DNA of 64,000 bases from assembly GCF_022699665.1 (NCBI RefSeq), contig NZ_JALDNB010000002.1, forward strand, positions 434,001-498,000. Reading direction: 5' to 3'. Positions 35,124-43,565 of this stretch are shown here, in pieces. Under the pieces are notes generated by a model. That model was not told the origin of the DNA and ran no database searches. It saw only the letters and a list, made by a program, of their open reading frames with translations. The translations under genes were made by a program, and so were the position numbers. Within the stretch, counting starts at the first letter, position 1. Each line of letters begins with the position of its first letter. Source of the stretch: Chryseobacterium aahli. Lineage in GTDB: Bacteria > Bacteroidota > Bacteroidia > Flavobacteriales > Weeksellaceae.

Positions 35124-36245
35124 TTATTTTTCTTTCGTTAACTGAATGATTTTTCCCACCACAGGTTTTGTCTGATTACTCCGGTCGAAAAGTAACGGAT
35201 AATCGGTTCTGCCTTTTACCGGGAAATCGTTTTTCCAGGATTGGGCATCGGTAGTCCCCCACAAGGTTACTCTTCTGATTTTATCCTGATGTTTCAGGAA
35301 TAATCTGAAAAAATCCAGATAACGGTTTTCCCATTCTGTTTTTACATTTTCGGGAAGTCCGGCTGTGTAAGGATTCATTTTCGCTTCATATTCTACTTTG
35401 TCGGAAACGTTGGCAGAAGTTCCCCAAGGTGACGGAAGTGCGCTGATTTCCATTTCAGTAACATTGATTTTTACGCCGTTGGCTGCGTAATCAAGAATTG
35501 CTTTTTCATATTCGTCAAGGGTTGGTGTATCTAGGCCAACGTGGGTCTGCATTCCTACTCCATCGATGCGGATTCCTCTGGATTTTAAGGTTTGAACCAT
35601 TTTGCTCACGGTTTTTACTTTTCCGGGATGCCATTCGTTGTAATCGTTGTAATAGAGTTCTGCATTTGGGTCTGCTTCCTGAGCGTATTGAAAAGCTAAC
35701 GGAATAAATTCTTCACCCAAAATTTCGTAAAACTTAGATTTTCTGTAAATCCCATCTTCCATAATGGCTTCATTAACCACATCCCAACCTTTTACACGAC
35801 CTTTGTATCTTGTGACAACAGTGGTAATATGATTTTTCATTCTTTGTTTTAAGACTTCGGCAGAAACATCTTTTCCATCTTTGTCTACGAAAAACCATTT
35901 TGGTAATTGGGAATGCCAAATCAACGTATGACCGATGATGAACATTTTATTTTTCTCTCCAAAAGCTACAAATTTATCGGCATCATCAAAAAAGAATTTT
36001 CCTTCTTCAGGTTGAAGAAACATCGATTTCATACAGTTTTCTGCAACGATGGAGCTGAACTGATTTTTAATAATTTCTACAGACTTTACCTCTGTCCCGT
36101 CAATTTGAGGTAAGCTCATTGCGGTACCGATGTAGAATTTATTTTTGAATGCATTTTTCAGGGAATCGTTGGAAGTTGCCGTGTTGGCTGTCTTGCAGGA
36201 GACGGTCAAAGTTAAAATTCCTAATAATGCTACTATTTTTTTCAT
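35124..36245 (-). CDS. GH10 endo-1,4-beta-xylanase, lipoprotein
   Basis: A 373-residue xylanase that cuts the xylan backbone. The lipobox TVSC ends the signal at Cys17, so it is probably held on a membrane. GH10 hallmarks are [12 protein letters not shown] near 105, acid/base Glu in GWDVVNEAI near 160 and nucleophile Glu in NVTEMEIS near 264. It has no carbohydrate-binding module. It lies between the transporter and GH43 genes, so its products can be imported and cut further. Confidence 0.95.
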   Translation of the reverse strand: MKKIVALLGILTLTVSCKTANTATSNDSLKNAFKNKFYIGTAMSLPQIDGTEVKSVEIIKNQFSSIVAENCMKSMFLQPEEGKFFFDDADKFVAFGEKNKMFIIGHTLIWHSQLPKWFFVDKDGKDVSAEVLKQRMKNHITTVVTRYKGRVKGWDVVNEAIMEDGIYRKSKFYEILGEEFIPLAFQYAQEADPNAELYYNDYNEWHPGKVKTVSKMVQTLKSRGIRIDGVGMQTHVGLDTPTLDEYEKAILDYAANGVKINVTEMEISALPSPWGTSANVSDKVEYEAKMNPYTAGLPENVKTEWENRYLDFFRLFLKHQDKIRRVTLWGTTDAQSWKNDFPVKGRTDYPLLFDRSNQTKPVVGKIIQLTKEK

Positions 36246-36265
36246 AATTATTTTTTTTAAAATTT

Positions 36266-36342
36266 AAACGCAATGCGCGCAAAGATTTTTTTGACTACTA
36301 TGCTTTTTTTAAGTTCGCAAAGGCGTAAACTCAGCGAAGAAA
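36266..36342 (-). repeat. Repeat family B, copy 2
   Basis: Holds GCGCAAAGATTTTTTTG and TTCGCAAAGGCGTAAACTCA, shared with copies at 29835 and 48781. It lies just upstream of the GH10 ATG and is followed, going toward the transporter gene, by repeat A copy 2. Confidence 0.6.
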
Positions 36343-36398
36343 TACAAAAGTTCAAATAAAATTCCTTTTTTAACCCTAGTAAAGTTTTTTTTAATACG

Positions 36399-36505
36399 TC
36401 GAATCGCTCGCAGCCCGGCTTGAACGGAAATCCTTTTTTTGCGGCTGGAAAAGCTTTGGCAAAAAAGATTGGGAGTGGAAGACGGATAAAGCTGCCCAAA
36501 TTTTT
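36399..36505 (-). repeat. Repeat family A, copy 2
   Basis: Runs from GTCGAATCGCTCGCAGCCCG to GGATAAAGCTGCCCAAATTT, ending 9 bp from the stop of the GPH transporter. Internally TTTTTTGC and GCAAAAAA can pair, and the GCAGC/GCTGC ends can pair too, giving a folded RNA between two genes of one operon. Confidence 0.65.
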
Positions 36506-36514
36506 ATTATATTA

Positions 36515-37969
36515 TTAATCTTTCGCTTTCCGTCTTTCTTTAAGGTCGTGTTCAATTTCGATTTCTTTTTTCTTGTTGATTTCGTAGAACATAAGCAATC
36601 CACACGCTAAAAAGAACGGGATGGACGGAAATACGCTGACCAGCATTTTAGCTCCGTCCGAAACACTTTCCGGCTGAACAACGCTCATTGCACCTTCTGA
36701 GGAAATGTAACCGTATTTTCCTATAATTAATGCTACCAATGAACTTCCGATGCTTAAGCCAACCTTTAATCCGACCATCATTGCCGAGAAAATAATGGCT
36801 GTTGCACGTCTGTTGTTTTTCCATTCTGAATAATCGGCAACGTCTGCAATCATTGCCCAAAGTAATGGCGTTCCGATGCCGTAAAAGAAACCGTGTAGAA
36901 TCTGTGACAAAAACATTAATCCAACCGATTTTGGTGGATAAAATATAAACGCTAAGACAAATAATGTTGATATAAAAAGTGATGCGATGAAGGCATCTCT
37001 TTTGCCATATTTATCTGCAAACTTTTTCGAGAAAGTGATTCCAACAATCATCATAATAATTCCGCCTCCATTAAACAGTCCAAAACCTGCTGAACGAGGG
37101 TCCTCGCCAAAGAAATTCATCCCAATGGAATTGAAAAAATCGGTAATTGGCGATATAAATTGCTGAAGTGAAGCTTCGTCAACATAATTGTTAAAATAAT
37201 ATACATATGAACCGCCTTTCATTGCCAATGTAATGAAAATCAATGCGGTAACCGTTAACATAATAATCCACGGTTTGTTTTTCTTTAAATCTTTTAAATC
37301 AGCGCTTAAAGTAGATTCTTGCTCCGGTTTTGGAATGACTCTTTCTTTGGTTGTGAGAAAAGTGATGAGTAACATTACCGTTCCGATAATTGCCAGCCAG
37401 GTCATTACCACCTCGATTCCGGCTGCTTTGTCACCGTGTCCAGCTGATAAAATAATGGGTAACATAAATACCTGAACGAAGAACTGCGCAAACATCACAG
37501 CTACAAAACGATAAGAAGAAATACTGTTTCTTTCGCTCATATCACCTGTGATTACACCACTCAAAGCTGCGTAAGGTAAATTATTAGCTGCGTAAAGTAA
37601 TAGTAAAACAGAATAAGTAATTGCTGCATACATCATTTTTCCTTTATAAGAAAAATCGGGTGTGCTGAATGCAAAAAGTGCCGCAGCACCCAACGGAATT
37701 GCTGTTAATAAAATCCACGGACGGAATTTCCCCCATTTTGTTCTGGTTCTGTCTGCCAAAGCTCCAACCATCGGGTTGAAAACAAAACCAGCCAATAAAC
37801 CGACCGTAAGTGTAATGATGGATGCATCTTCTGGTTTTAATCCGTAAATATCGGTGTAAAAATAAGCTAAATACGTCACCAAAGTCTGGAAAACCAGATT
37901 GGCGGCTAAATCTCCTAAACTGTAGCCGATTTTTTCAACGACAGATATTTTTTGAGATGAGTTGTTCAT
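36515..37969 (-). CDS. GPH-family sugar:cation symporter (MFS), likely for xylosides
   Basis: A 484-residue inner-membrane transporter with about twelve helices. The GPH/MelB signature is clear: KIGYSLGDLAANLVFQ at the start and ALADRTRTKWGKFRPWIL near 72. A second cytoplasmic-side motif with DYSEWKNNRRAT is near 375. Family members import melibiose, xylosides or glucuronides with sodium or protons. Set between an acetylesterase and a xylanase, and with a cytoplasmic GH43 nearby, it most likely imports xylo- or arabinoxylo-oligosaccharides. Confidence 0.9.
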   Translation of the reverse strand: MNNSSQKISVVEKIGYSLGDLAANLVFQTLVTYLAYFYTDIYGLKPEDASIITLTVGLLAGFVFNPMVGALADRTRTKWGKFRPWILLTAIPLGAAALFAFSTPDFSYKGKMMYAAITYSVLLLLYAANNLPYAALSGVITGDMSERNSISSYRFVAVMFAQFFVQVFMLPIILSAGHGDKAAGIEVVMTWLAIIGTVMLLITFLTTKERVIPKPEQESTLSADLKDLKKNKPWIIMLTVTALIFITLAMKGGSYVYYFNNYVDEASLQQFISPITDFFNSIGMNFFGEDPRSAGFGLFNGGGIIMMIVGITFSKKFADKYGKRDAFIASLFISTLFVLAFIFYPPKSVGLMFLSQILHGFFYGIGTPLLWAMIADVADYSEWKNNRRATAIIFSAMMVGLKVGLSIGSSLVALIIGKYGYISSEGAMSVVQPESVSDGAKMLVSVFPSIPFFLACGLLMFYEINKKKEIEIEHDLKERRKAKD

Positions 37970-37995
37970 TTTAATAATTTATAAATGATAATTGA

Positions 37996-39909
37996 TTATT
38001 CTGTTGTAAATGGCGATGCGGGAAGTCCGGTCTTGTTTTTCAGATTTCCGTCGGGATTGTCTGCCCAATCGTATCTTACTGAAACGGGATTTGAAATGTT
38101 GTCATTCCAGACAATGATTTTATTGCCTTCCATTTTTGCTTTTGCCCATTCATATTTTGCGTCTTTTCCTTTGACGGCAAAACCTTTCAGTTCTGAAACG
38201 GGTGCAAAATCATCAGTTCCATTTTTAAAGGAAAGAATAATTTTATTCTCTTCCACTTTCATTGTTTGATAAACCGGTCCGTCTGCGATGATGTTCTTTT
38301 TGTCTGCAACTTTCAGTGCCTGTAAAGCCAATCGGTCTCCAACTGTTTTTTTGTTTAAAGGGTGAATGTCATTCCACTCTCCTATATCGATAATCACAGC
38401 AAGTCCGGTGTTCGGAACTTTCAGCGAAACCTGACGTTGCTGTTCTCTGAGTTCTGCCCAATTGCTTTCAATAGGCTGTGTTTTTGGTTCCATAAAATTG
38501 GCTAATTGGACTGTGAAAAAAGGCATCTCTTTCTGATTCCATTTATTTCGCCAATCTGTAATCATTGTGGTCAGCAAATCGCCGTATTCTTTTGGTTTTC
38601 CGGTGTTGCTTTCGCCCTGATACCAAATTGCACCTTTGATATTATAACTGATAAGCGGATTAATCATTGCATTATACAATCCGGTCGGTTTCCAACGGAT
38701 AAAAGTAGTTCCGGGAGCCATTTTTTCCATTTTAGCACCGATTTTATATTTCCATTCGGTTTTTAAATCGATTTTATTTCCGTCGATTTCTAAGTAATAA
38801 GGCTTGTCAGCAATGAACTGACCTTTTCCGCTTCCGTTTGAAATTCTAACAGCAATCACATTTTTCCCTTCCTTTAAAACTCCTGCCGGAATATCGTACC
38901 AACGTGGCGGATATTCGTAGGTTACATTGCCTACTTTTACGCCGTTGATGTAAGTGACATCTGCATCTTTTATTCTTCCTAAATTTAAAAATGCGGTTTT
39001 CCCAGTCTGATTTTTGGTTAAATTAATTTCTTTTCTGAACCAAACTGAACCTTCAAAAGAACCTTCCTTATCTTCCCAGGAACCGGGAATATTCATTGTT
39101 TTCCAATCAGAATCGTTTAGGTCGAAACTTTCCCAATGTTGGTTTAATCCGATATCGCTTTGGTCGAGTTCTGTGTACCACGCTTTGCTTAACGCCTGCT
39201 CGCCGGATTCGGTAGATTTTATTAAATCATCATTCTGCCATTTTTTGGCTTCGTCCAGATATTCAGGATATTTTTTCAGAGAATTTTCATCCATCCACGC
39301 CTGAATCGGCGAACCTCCTAAACTTGCGTGTATAATTCCAACGGCAACTTTATTTTTCTGGCTTAATTCTTTTGCGAAAAAGTAAGCAACTCCTGAAAAA
39401 TTAAGTATCGTCTGTGGGTTTGTCGCTTCCCATTTTCCGCCATCAAGCTCGGTTTGAGGTAGCTTAAAATTATATTTTTGAGGTACTGTAAAAAACCTAA
39501 TGTTCTGGTTATTTGCATTTTTAATTTCGTCAGCATACAGCGGAGTTAGTCTGCGCATCGGCAGTTCCATATTCGATTGTCCGGAAGCGAGCCAGACGTC
39601 GCCGATGAGAATATCTTTTAGTGTAATCTCATTGATGGTCATCGTGTAAGGACCTCCGGCTTTTTGCTCGGGAAGTGTGATTTTCCAGTTTCCGGTTTGG
39701 TCAGCAGTGGTTTTGTAATTTTTATTGAGGAATTTCACTTCCACTTTTTCTCCTGCATCGGCTTTTCCCCAAACATTCAGTTTTTGGTTACGCTGCAAAA
39801 CCATTCCATCTGAAACCAATGCCGGAAGTTTGATTTTTGCATTGATAAAAGAAATGCATAATGAGCCTACAAATAAAATTAATATTTTAAAAAAGATTCT
39901 GTTTTTCAT
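37996..39909 (-). CDS. SGNH-type acetylesterase (sialate O-acetylesterase family), likely acetyl-xylan esterase
   Basis: A 637-residue exported esterase. After the signal (LFVGSLCISFINA), the SGNH block I Ser is in WLASGQSNMELPM near 110, and the Asp-x-x-His pair is in EWNDIHPLNKK near 520. A GH2-like jelly-roll insert (about 250-390, with PGSWEDKEGSFEGSVWFRKE) interrupts the hydrolase fold, as is typical of this family. The name sialate esterase is a family label; beside xylanases its probable job is deacetylating xylan. It is 26 bases from the transporter gene and 27 bases from GH127. Confidence 0.85.
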   Translation of the reverse strand: MKNRIFFKILILFVGSLCISFINAKIKLPALVSDGMVLQRNQKLNVWGKADAGEKVEVKFLNKNYKTTADQTGNWKITLPEQKAGGPYTMTINEITLKDILIGDVWLASGQSNMELPMRRLTPLYADEIKNANNQNIRFFTVPQKYNFKLPQTELDGGKWEATNPQTILNFSGVAYFFAKELSQKNKVAVGIIHASLGGSPIQAWMDENSLKKYPEYLDEAKKWQNDDLIKSTESGEQALSKAWYTELDQSDIGLNQHWESFDLNDSDWKTMNIPGSWEDKEGSFEGSVWFRKEINLTKNQTGKTAFLNLGRIKDADVTYINGVKVGNVTYEYPPRWYDIPAGVLKEGKNVIAVRISNGSGKGQFIADKPYYLEIDGNKIDLKTEWKYKIGAKMEKMAPGTTFIRWKPTGLYNAMINPLISYNIKGAIWYQGESNTGKPKEYGDLLTTMITDWRNKWNQKEMPFFTVQLANFMEPKTQPIESNWAELREQQRQVSLKVPNTGLAVIIDIGEWNDIHPLNKKTVGDRLALQALKVADKKNIIADGPVYQTMKVEENKIILSFKNGTDDFAPVSELKGFAVKGKDAKYEWAKAKMEGNKIIVWNDNISNPVSVRYDWADNPDGNLKNKTGLPASPFTTE

Positions 39910-39936
39910 AGCAAATTTGAATTCTGCAGTTTATTT

Positions 39937-42312
39937 TTAGTTTTTATCTGGCATTTGGGTCAGCAATCTTACCTCGATGATTTTCGGTGTAAGCGATTTT
40001 TCATTTGTGTTAAATTTCACATTAAGAATCTCTTTCCTACTTTCAGATTCAGGAATAGGGATTAATAAGGATTGTGGAGAACCACCCATTTTTCCATCAA
40101 AATTTTTAGAAATCACTTTGATTCCGTTGACTTCTGCATTCAAAGTACGGTTGTTATTGGCATCAAAATACACAAGAAAAAGGTATTGTGCATTTTTACC
40201 TTTGTTTCTCATCTGATAGCTGAACCAGCCTTTAGCCTCACGGAAATGGCGATCTTCCATATATCCGGTGTTGGAATCTTTGCTGTCGATGAAATGGTCG
40301 GATTCCGGTTGCTGTTCGCCAAGTTGGATTTTATCGATTGTGATATTATCCAGTTTTCTGATTTCCTCTTCTTCTCTGGCTTTCTGTTTCTGAATCATTT
40401 CGATTTTATCCTGAGTTGCCTGCGGAAAATAAATAATGTAACGTTCTTCCTGAATTTTATAAAACGGAACCAATTCTAATCCGTCGCTGAACTTATTTTC
40501 GGGGTATAAACCTGTCAGTTTGAATGTTAAATCTTTATCGATAACTGGTTTCAAATGGCTTAAAACTGAAGTCGAATTTCCCAAAATAGTAGGGATTTCA
40601 TTTAACGGAATTTGCTTTCCGTGCGCAATATGTCCGCCTCTGCTGTCATCTGCGAAAAGTCCGTCCTGATTTTCTTTTCCATATTTGGCAGCCAAAACTA
40701 TAGGACCATATTTGAAGGCAAAATAATCCGAATGGTCAGGAAGCTGCTCTGCGGAAAGGTGCATCGGCATTTTCATTTCGATAACATCTCCTTTTTTCCA
40801 TTTTCTTTGGATGGTAAAATAACCTTCAGCATCAACCGGAACATTGACATTTTTACCGTTAACTGAAATCGTAATTTCAGAAGCATTTGCCCATTCCGGA
40901 GCTCTTAATTTTAAATTTATATTTGATTTTGAAGCGACATCAAAAACTAATTTTGTCGATGGATTTTCAGGGAAATTATTTTCCTGTCTTAGAACCAATT
41001 TCTTTTCAGACCATTTTAGAATGGAAGGAATAAACAAGTTCACGTATAAATCTTCATCAGAATACGCATAAATCATTTCACCGTATTTGGCGTGATTTTC
41101 CATCCCCGAACCTACGCAGCACCAAAAGCTGGTTTCCGGCTGAGAATAAACCCTGTAATGGCCGGGACGCATCGGCGTGAAGTAGACAAAACCGCCTTTT
41201 TCAGGATTTTGTGTGGAAAGAATATGATTGTACAAAGCTCTTTCGTAATAATCTACGTAAGATGATTTTGGATTCGTCGCATACAATTCTTTGGAAAGCT
41301 TGAGCATATTATACGTATTGCAGGTTTCGGGACCTTCGATACTTTTAATCATTCCGCTGAAATCATTAATGGGATTGAAATGCTCGCTTACACTGTTTCC
41401 TCCGATAATCGCTGACCTTTTTTGGGTAACATTCGTCCAGAAAAAATCTGTTGCATTGCTCCACTCTTTGTTATTTTCTAAATTTGCAATTCTTTTAAAA
41501 CCAATCACTTTCGGAATCTGTGTGTTAGCGTGGATTCCTGTGAGTTTATCTTCCTGAATCAACAATGGATTCAGAATTGCAAGATGAGAAAAACGATGGG
41601 CAAGCTTTAGATATTTCGGATTTTTTGTAATGTCGTAAATGTCGGCAAAAACTTCATTCAGACCGCCGTGTTCGCTTCGAAGCATATCCTGAATCTGTTC
41701 ATCGGAAAGTCCGGAAACTTCATCAGCCATCCAATCTGTGAGTTTTATCAGCATTTTTTTTGCTTTCTCACTGTCTGCATACCAATAGGCATCGCGTAAA
41801 CCAGAATAAATTTTGTGAATATTATATAAAGGAACCCATCGGTCATTCAACCCGAAAGTTGCGGCACGAATGTTTCCATCGGCAATTTCTTTCCAGATTT
41901 TTTTACCGTTCGGAATACCTGAAAGATAGCCGTTTTCCGAAAGATTTTGGCAACGCTCCAATTCATCAATCATATAATCCAGACGCTGTTTGATTTTGTC
42001 ATCACCCGTCGATGCGTACATCAACGCCAAAGCCGAAATATAATGACCGCCGACATGACCGTCCAATCCTGTATTTTCCCAATTGGGATAATTTTCTTTT
42101 TTGGGTTTCAGTCCTGCTTCTTTCAGATATGGTGCAAGAAGACGATCTGCATCCATCGAGAGGATATATTTTTCATCGGTCTGCATCGCTTTGCTGAAAA
42201 CACTTTCGGACAAATGAACCTTGTTGAGCGGAAAGTAGCTAACATTTTTCTTCACCTGCCCAAAAGCAAGTGAAGTAAAGCCTAAAAATAATATCAGTGA
42301 TTTTTTGTTCAT
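39937..42312 (-). CDS. GH127 beta-L-arabinofuranosidase
   Basis: A 791-residue exported protein (signal ending SLAFGQ) of the former DUF1680 family. The zinc-thiolate active site can be placed: Glu and Cys in GPETCNTYNML near 330, and the Cys pair in SFWCCVGSGMENH near 398, one acting as the Cys nucleophile in studied members. A C-terminal beta domain follows (about 650-791). Family activity is release of beta-linked L-arabinofuranose, so either arabinan side chains or a plant glycoprotein may be the target. It opens the xylan operon; no clear TAnnTTTG box was found in the 520-base gap upstream. Confidence 0.92.
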   Translation of the reverse strand: MNKKSLILFLGFTSLAFGQVKKNVSYFPLNKVHLSESVFSKAMQTDEKYILSMDADRLLAPYLKEAGLKPKKENYPNWENTGLDGHVGGHYISALALMYASTGDDKIKQRLDYMIDELERCQNLSENGYLSGIPNGKKIWKEIADGNIRAATFGLNDRWVPLYNIHKIYSGLRDAYWYADSEKAKKMLIKLTDWMADEVSGLSDEQIQDMLRSEHGGLNEVFADIYDITKNPKYLKLAHRFSHLAILNPLLIQEDKLTGIHANTQIPKVIGFKRIANLENNKEWSNATDFFWTNVTQKRSAIIGGNSVSEHFNPINDFSGMIKSIEGPETCNTYNMLKLSKELYATNPKSSYVDYYERALYNHILSTQNPEKGGFVYFTPMRPGHYRVYSQPETSFWCCVGSGMENHAKYGEMIYAYSDEDLYVNLFIPSILKWSEKKLVLRQENNFPENPSTKLVFDVASKSNINLKLRAPEWANASEITISVNGKNVNVPVDAEGYFTIQRKWKKGDVIEMKMPMHLSAEQLPDHSDYFAFKYGPIVLAAKYGKENQDGLFADDSRGGHIAHGKQIPLNEIPTILGNSTSVLSHLKPVIDKDLTFKLTGLYPENKFSDGLELVPFYKIQEERYIIYFPQATQDKIEMIQKQKAREEEEIRKLDNITIDKIQLGEQQPESDHFIDSKDSNTGYMEDRHFREAKGWFSYQMRNKGKNAQYLFLVYFDANNNRTLNAEVNGIKVISKNFDGKMGGSPQSLLIPIPESESRKEILNVKFNTNEKSLTPKIIEVRLLTQMPDKN

Positions 42313-42616
42313 TAATAAATTTTATTTCTACATTTCTAAAATAAAAGAAAGTATCTATATGGCAAACAATTTTCATCATTTAGAAATAAATCTTATTGTA
42401 AAAGCATTTTAGGACAATGAAAAAAAACTTAAAAAGGCTTTACCTTATCATAAAAAACAAGAATAGACAAACCATACAATATCAATTAAATAAATATAAT
42501 TTAGTCATTATCAAAATAGATAGAGTGGGTTTATAAAAAACAATGAAAATTTATATTCATACTTATCGTATTTTAAATAATATGTCGAATAAATTTTAAA
42601 CTTAAATTCAAAACGT

Positions 42617-42638
42617 AATTTTAACATAATTTTAACAT
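42617..42638. promoter_or_regulatory. Tandem 11-bp direct repeat, possible activator site
   Basis: AATTTTAACAT occurs twice with no gap, a spacing of one helical turn. Direct repeats at 11 bp are a common pattern for regulators that bind side by side. It sits about 305 bases before the GH127 ATG and 200 before araR. Confidence 0.35.
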
Positions 42639-42757
42639 TACATTCACATAGTATTCATAGTAATTTTAGCAAATAAATTGCAGAAAAGATGAAAACAATT
42701 CCCCAAAACACTTCTTGAAACCAGCAAATCATTAAAAAAAAGGTAATGACAGAAAAA

Positions 42758-42780
42758 TAAAGTGTTCAATACACATTTAT
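42758..42780. promoter_or_regulatory. Candidate AraR operator, araR autoregulation
   Basis: Read on the minus strand it fits WTAARTGT-N7-ACACTT closely (ATAAATGT and ACACTTTA), with the final R replaced by T. It lies 33 bases before the araR TAACTTTG box. Confidence 0.55.
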
Positions 42781-42813
42781 TTATTTTTCATATTAAAATC
42801 TACTTAAAACCTT

Positions 42814-42821
42814 TAACTTTG
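42814..42821 (+). promoter_or_regulatory. TAnnTTTG box of araR
   Basis: TAACTTTG is 16 bases before the ATG at 42838, giving a leader of only about 10 bases. No clear TTG is present at the upstream position. Confidence 0.5.
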
Positions 42822-42837
42822 TATAAAATCATTTTTG

Positions 42838-43515
42838 ATGGAAGAGAATTATCCTAAACATTTTGTCGCAGTAGACTGTATTATTTTCGGTTTTGATGGA
42901 GAAAATCTTAAAATTCTTCTGATCAAAAGAAATTTTGAACCCAATAAAGGAGATTGGTCACTGATGGGTGGATTTATCAATGAACAGGAAAGTTCTGACC
43001 AGGCGGCCGATCGTATTCTGAATGCGCTAACAGGTCTTGAAAACATCTATCTCGAACAATTGAATACCTACACCGCAGTCGACCGCGATCCGAGTGCCAG
43101 AATAATGTCGATATCACATTACGCCTTGATTAACATTCAGGATTCTATTCAAATCAATGAGAAGTACAGTGCCAAATGGTTTGATTTAAAAGGTCACCCA
43201 GATTTGATTTTTGATCACAATGCAATGGTAAAAGACGCCGTGCTGAGATTGAGAAGAAGGGCAACTACAAGACCGATCGGATTCGAATTGCTTCCCGAAA
43301 AATTCACAATGAAAGATCTGCAGAATCTTTACGAAGCGATTTTTGATGAAAAATATGACAAACGGAATTTCACAAGCAAAATCAATGCACTGGATGTCTT
43401 GGTAAATACGAACGAGAAAGATATGAGTTCTTCCAAAAAAGGTTCTTTTCTCTATACTTTTGACGAAGAAAAATACCATAAAAAAATCGCTGAAGGTTTT
43501 ATGTTTAAGATATAA
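42838..43515 (+). CDS. araR: NrtR-like (Nudix-domain) regulator of arabinose use
   Basis: A 225-residue regulator with an N-terminal Nudix-like domain (1-140) and a C-terminal winged helix (about 150-225, with TMKDLQNLYEAIFDEKYDKR). The Nudix box is broken: after GGFINEQESSD the REUxEE catalytic core reads DRILNA, so hydrolysis is unlikely and the domain probably senses a ligand. Proteins of this kind act as the L-arabinose regulator in Bacteroides. It lies inside the arabinose island, and a shared 23-bp site occurs near it and three target units. An in-frame TTG three bases upstream is ignored in favour of ATG. Confidence 0.82.
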   Translation: MEENYPKHFVAVDCIIFGFDGENLKILLIKRNFEPNKGDWSLMGGFINEQESSDQAADRILNALTGLENIYLEQLNTYTAVDRDPSARIMSISHYALINIQDSIQINEKYSAKWFDLKGHPDLIFDHNAMVKDAVLRLRRRATTRPIGFELLPEKFTMKDLQNLYEAIFDEKYDKRNFTSKINALDVLVNTNEKDMSSSKKGSFLYTFDEEKYHKKIAEGFMFKI

Positions 43516-43552
43516 AAAAATAGGATGCCGATAACGACATCCTATTTTTTTT
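43514..43552. terminator. Bidirectional terminator between araR and the symporter
   Basis: AAAAAAATAGGATG and CATCCTATTTTTTT form a 13-14 bp stem with a 10-base loop. Poly-T follows on both strands, serving the two convergent genes. Confidence 0.88.
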
Positions 43553-43565
43553 AAGTATTTTCAGA

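Larger units (their letters stand above)
42313..42837. other. Divergent gap between GH127 and araR
   Basis: A 525-base, very AT-rich region. It holds a tandem 11-bp direct repeat (42617-42638), an AraR-like site (42758-42780) and a TAACTTTG box (42814-42821) serving araR. On the minus strand no consensus TAnnTTTG was found for GH127, so its promoter may need an activator or an alternative sigma factor. Confidence 0.6.

Noticed and set aside
36257..36603. Minus-strand frames across the GH10-transporter gap
   Set aside because: They translate repeats A and B and the end of the transporter in a wrong frame; similar peptides arise at the other repeat copies.
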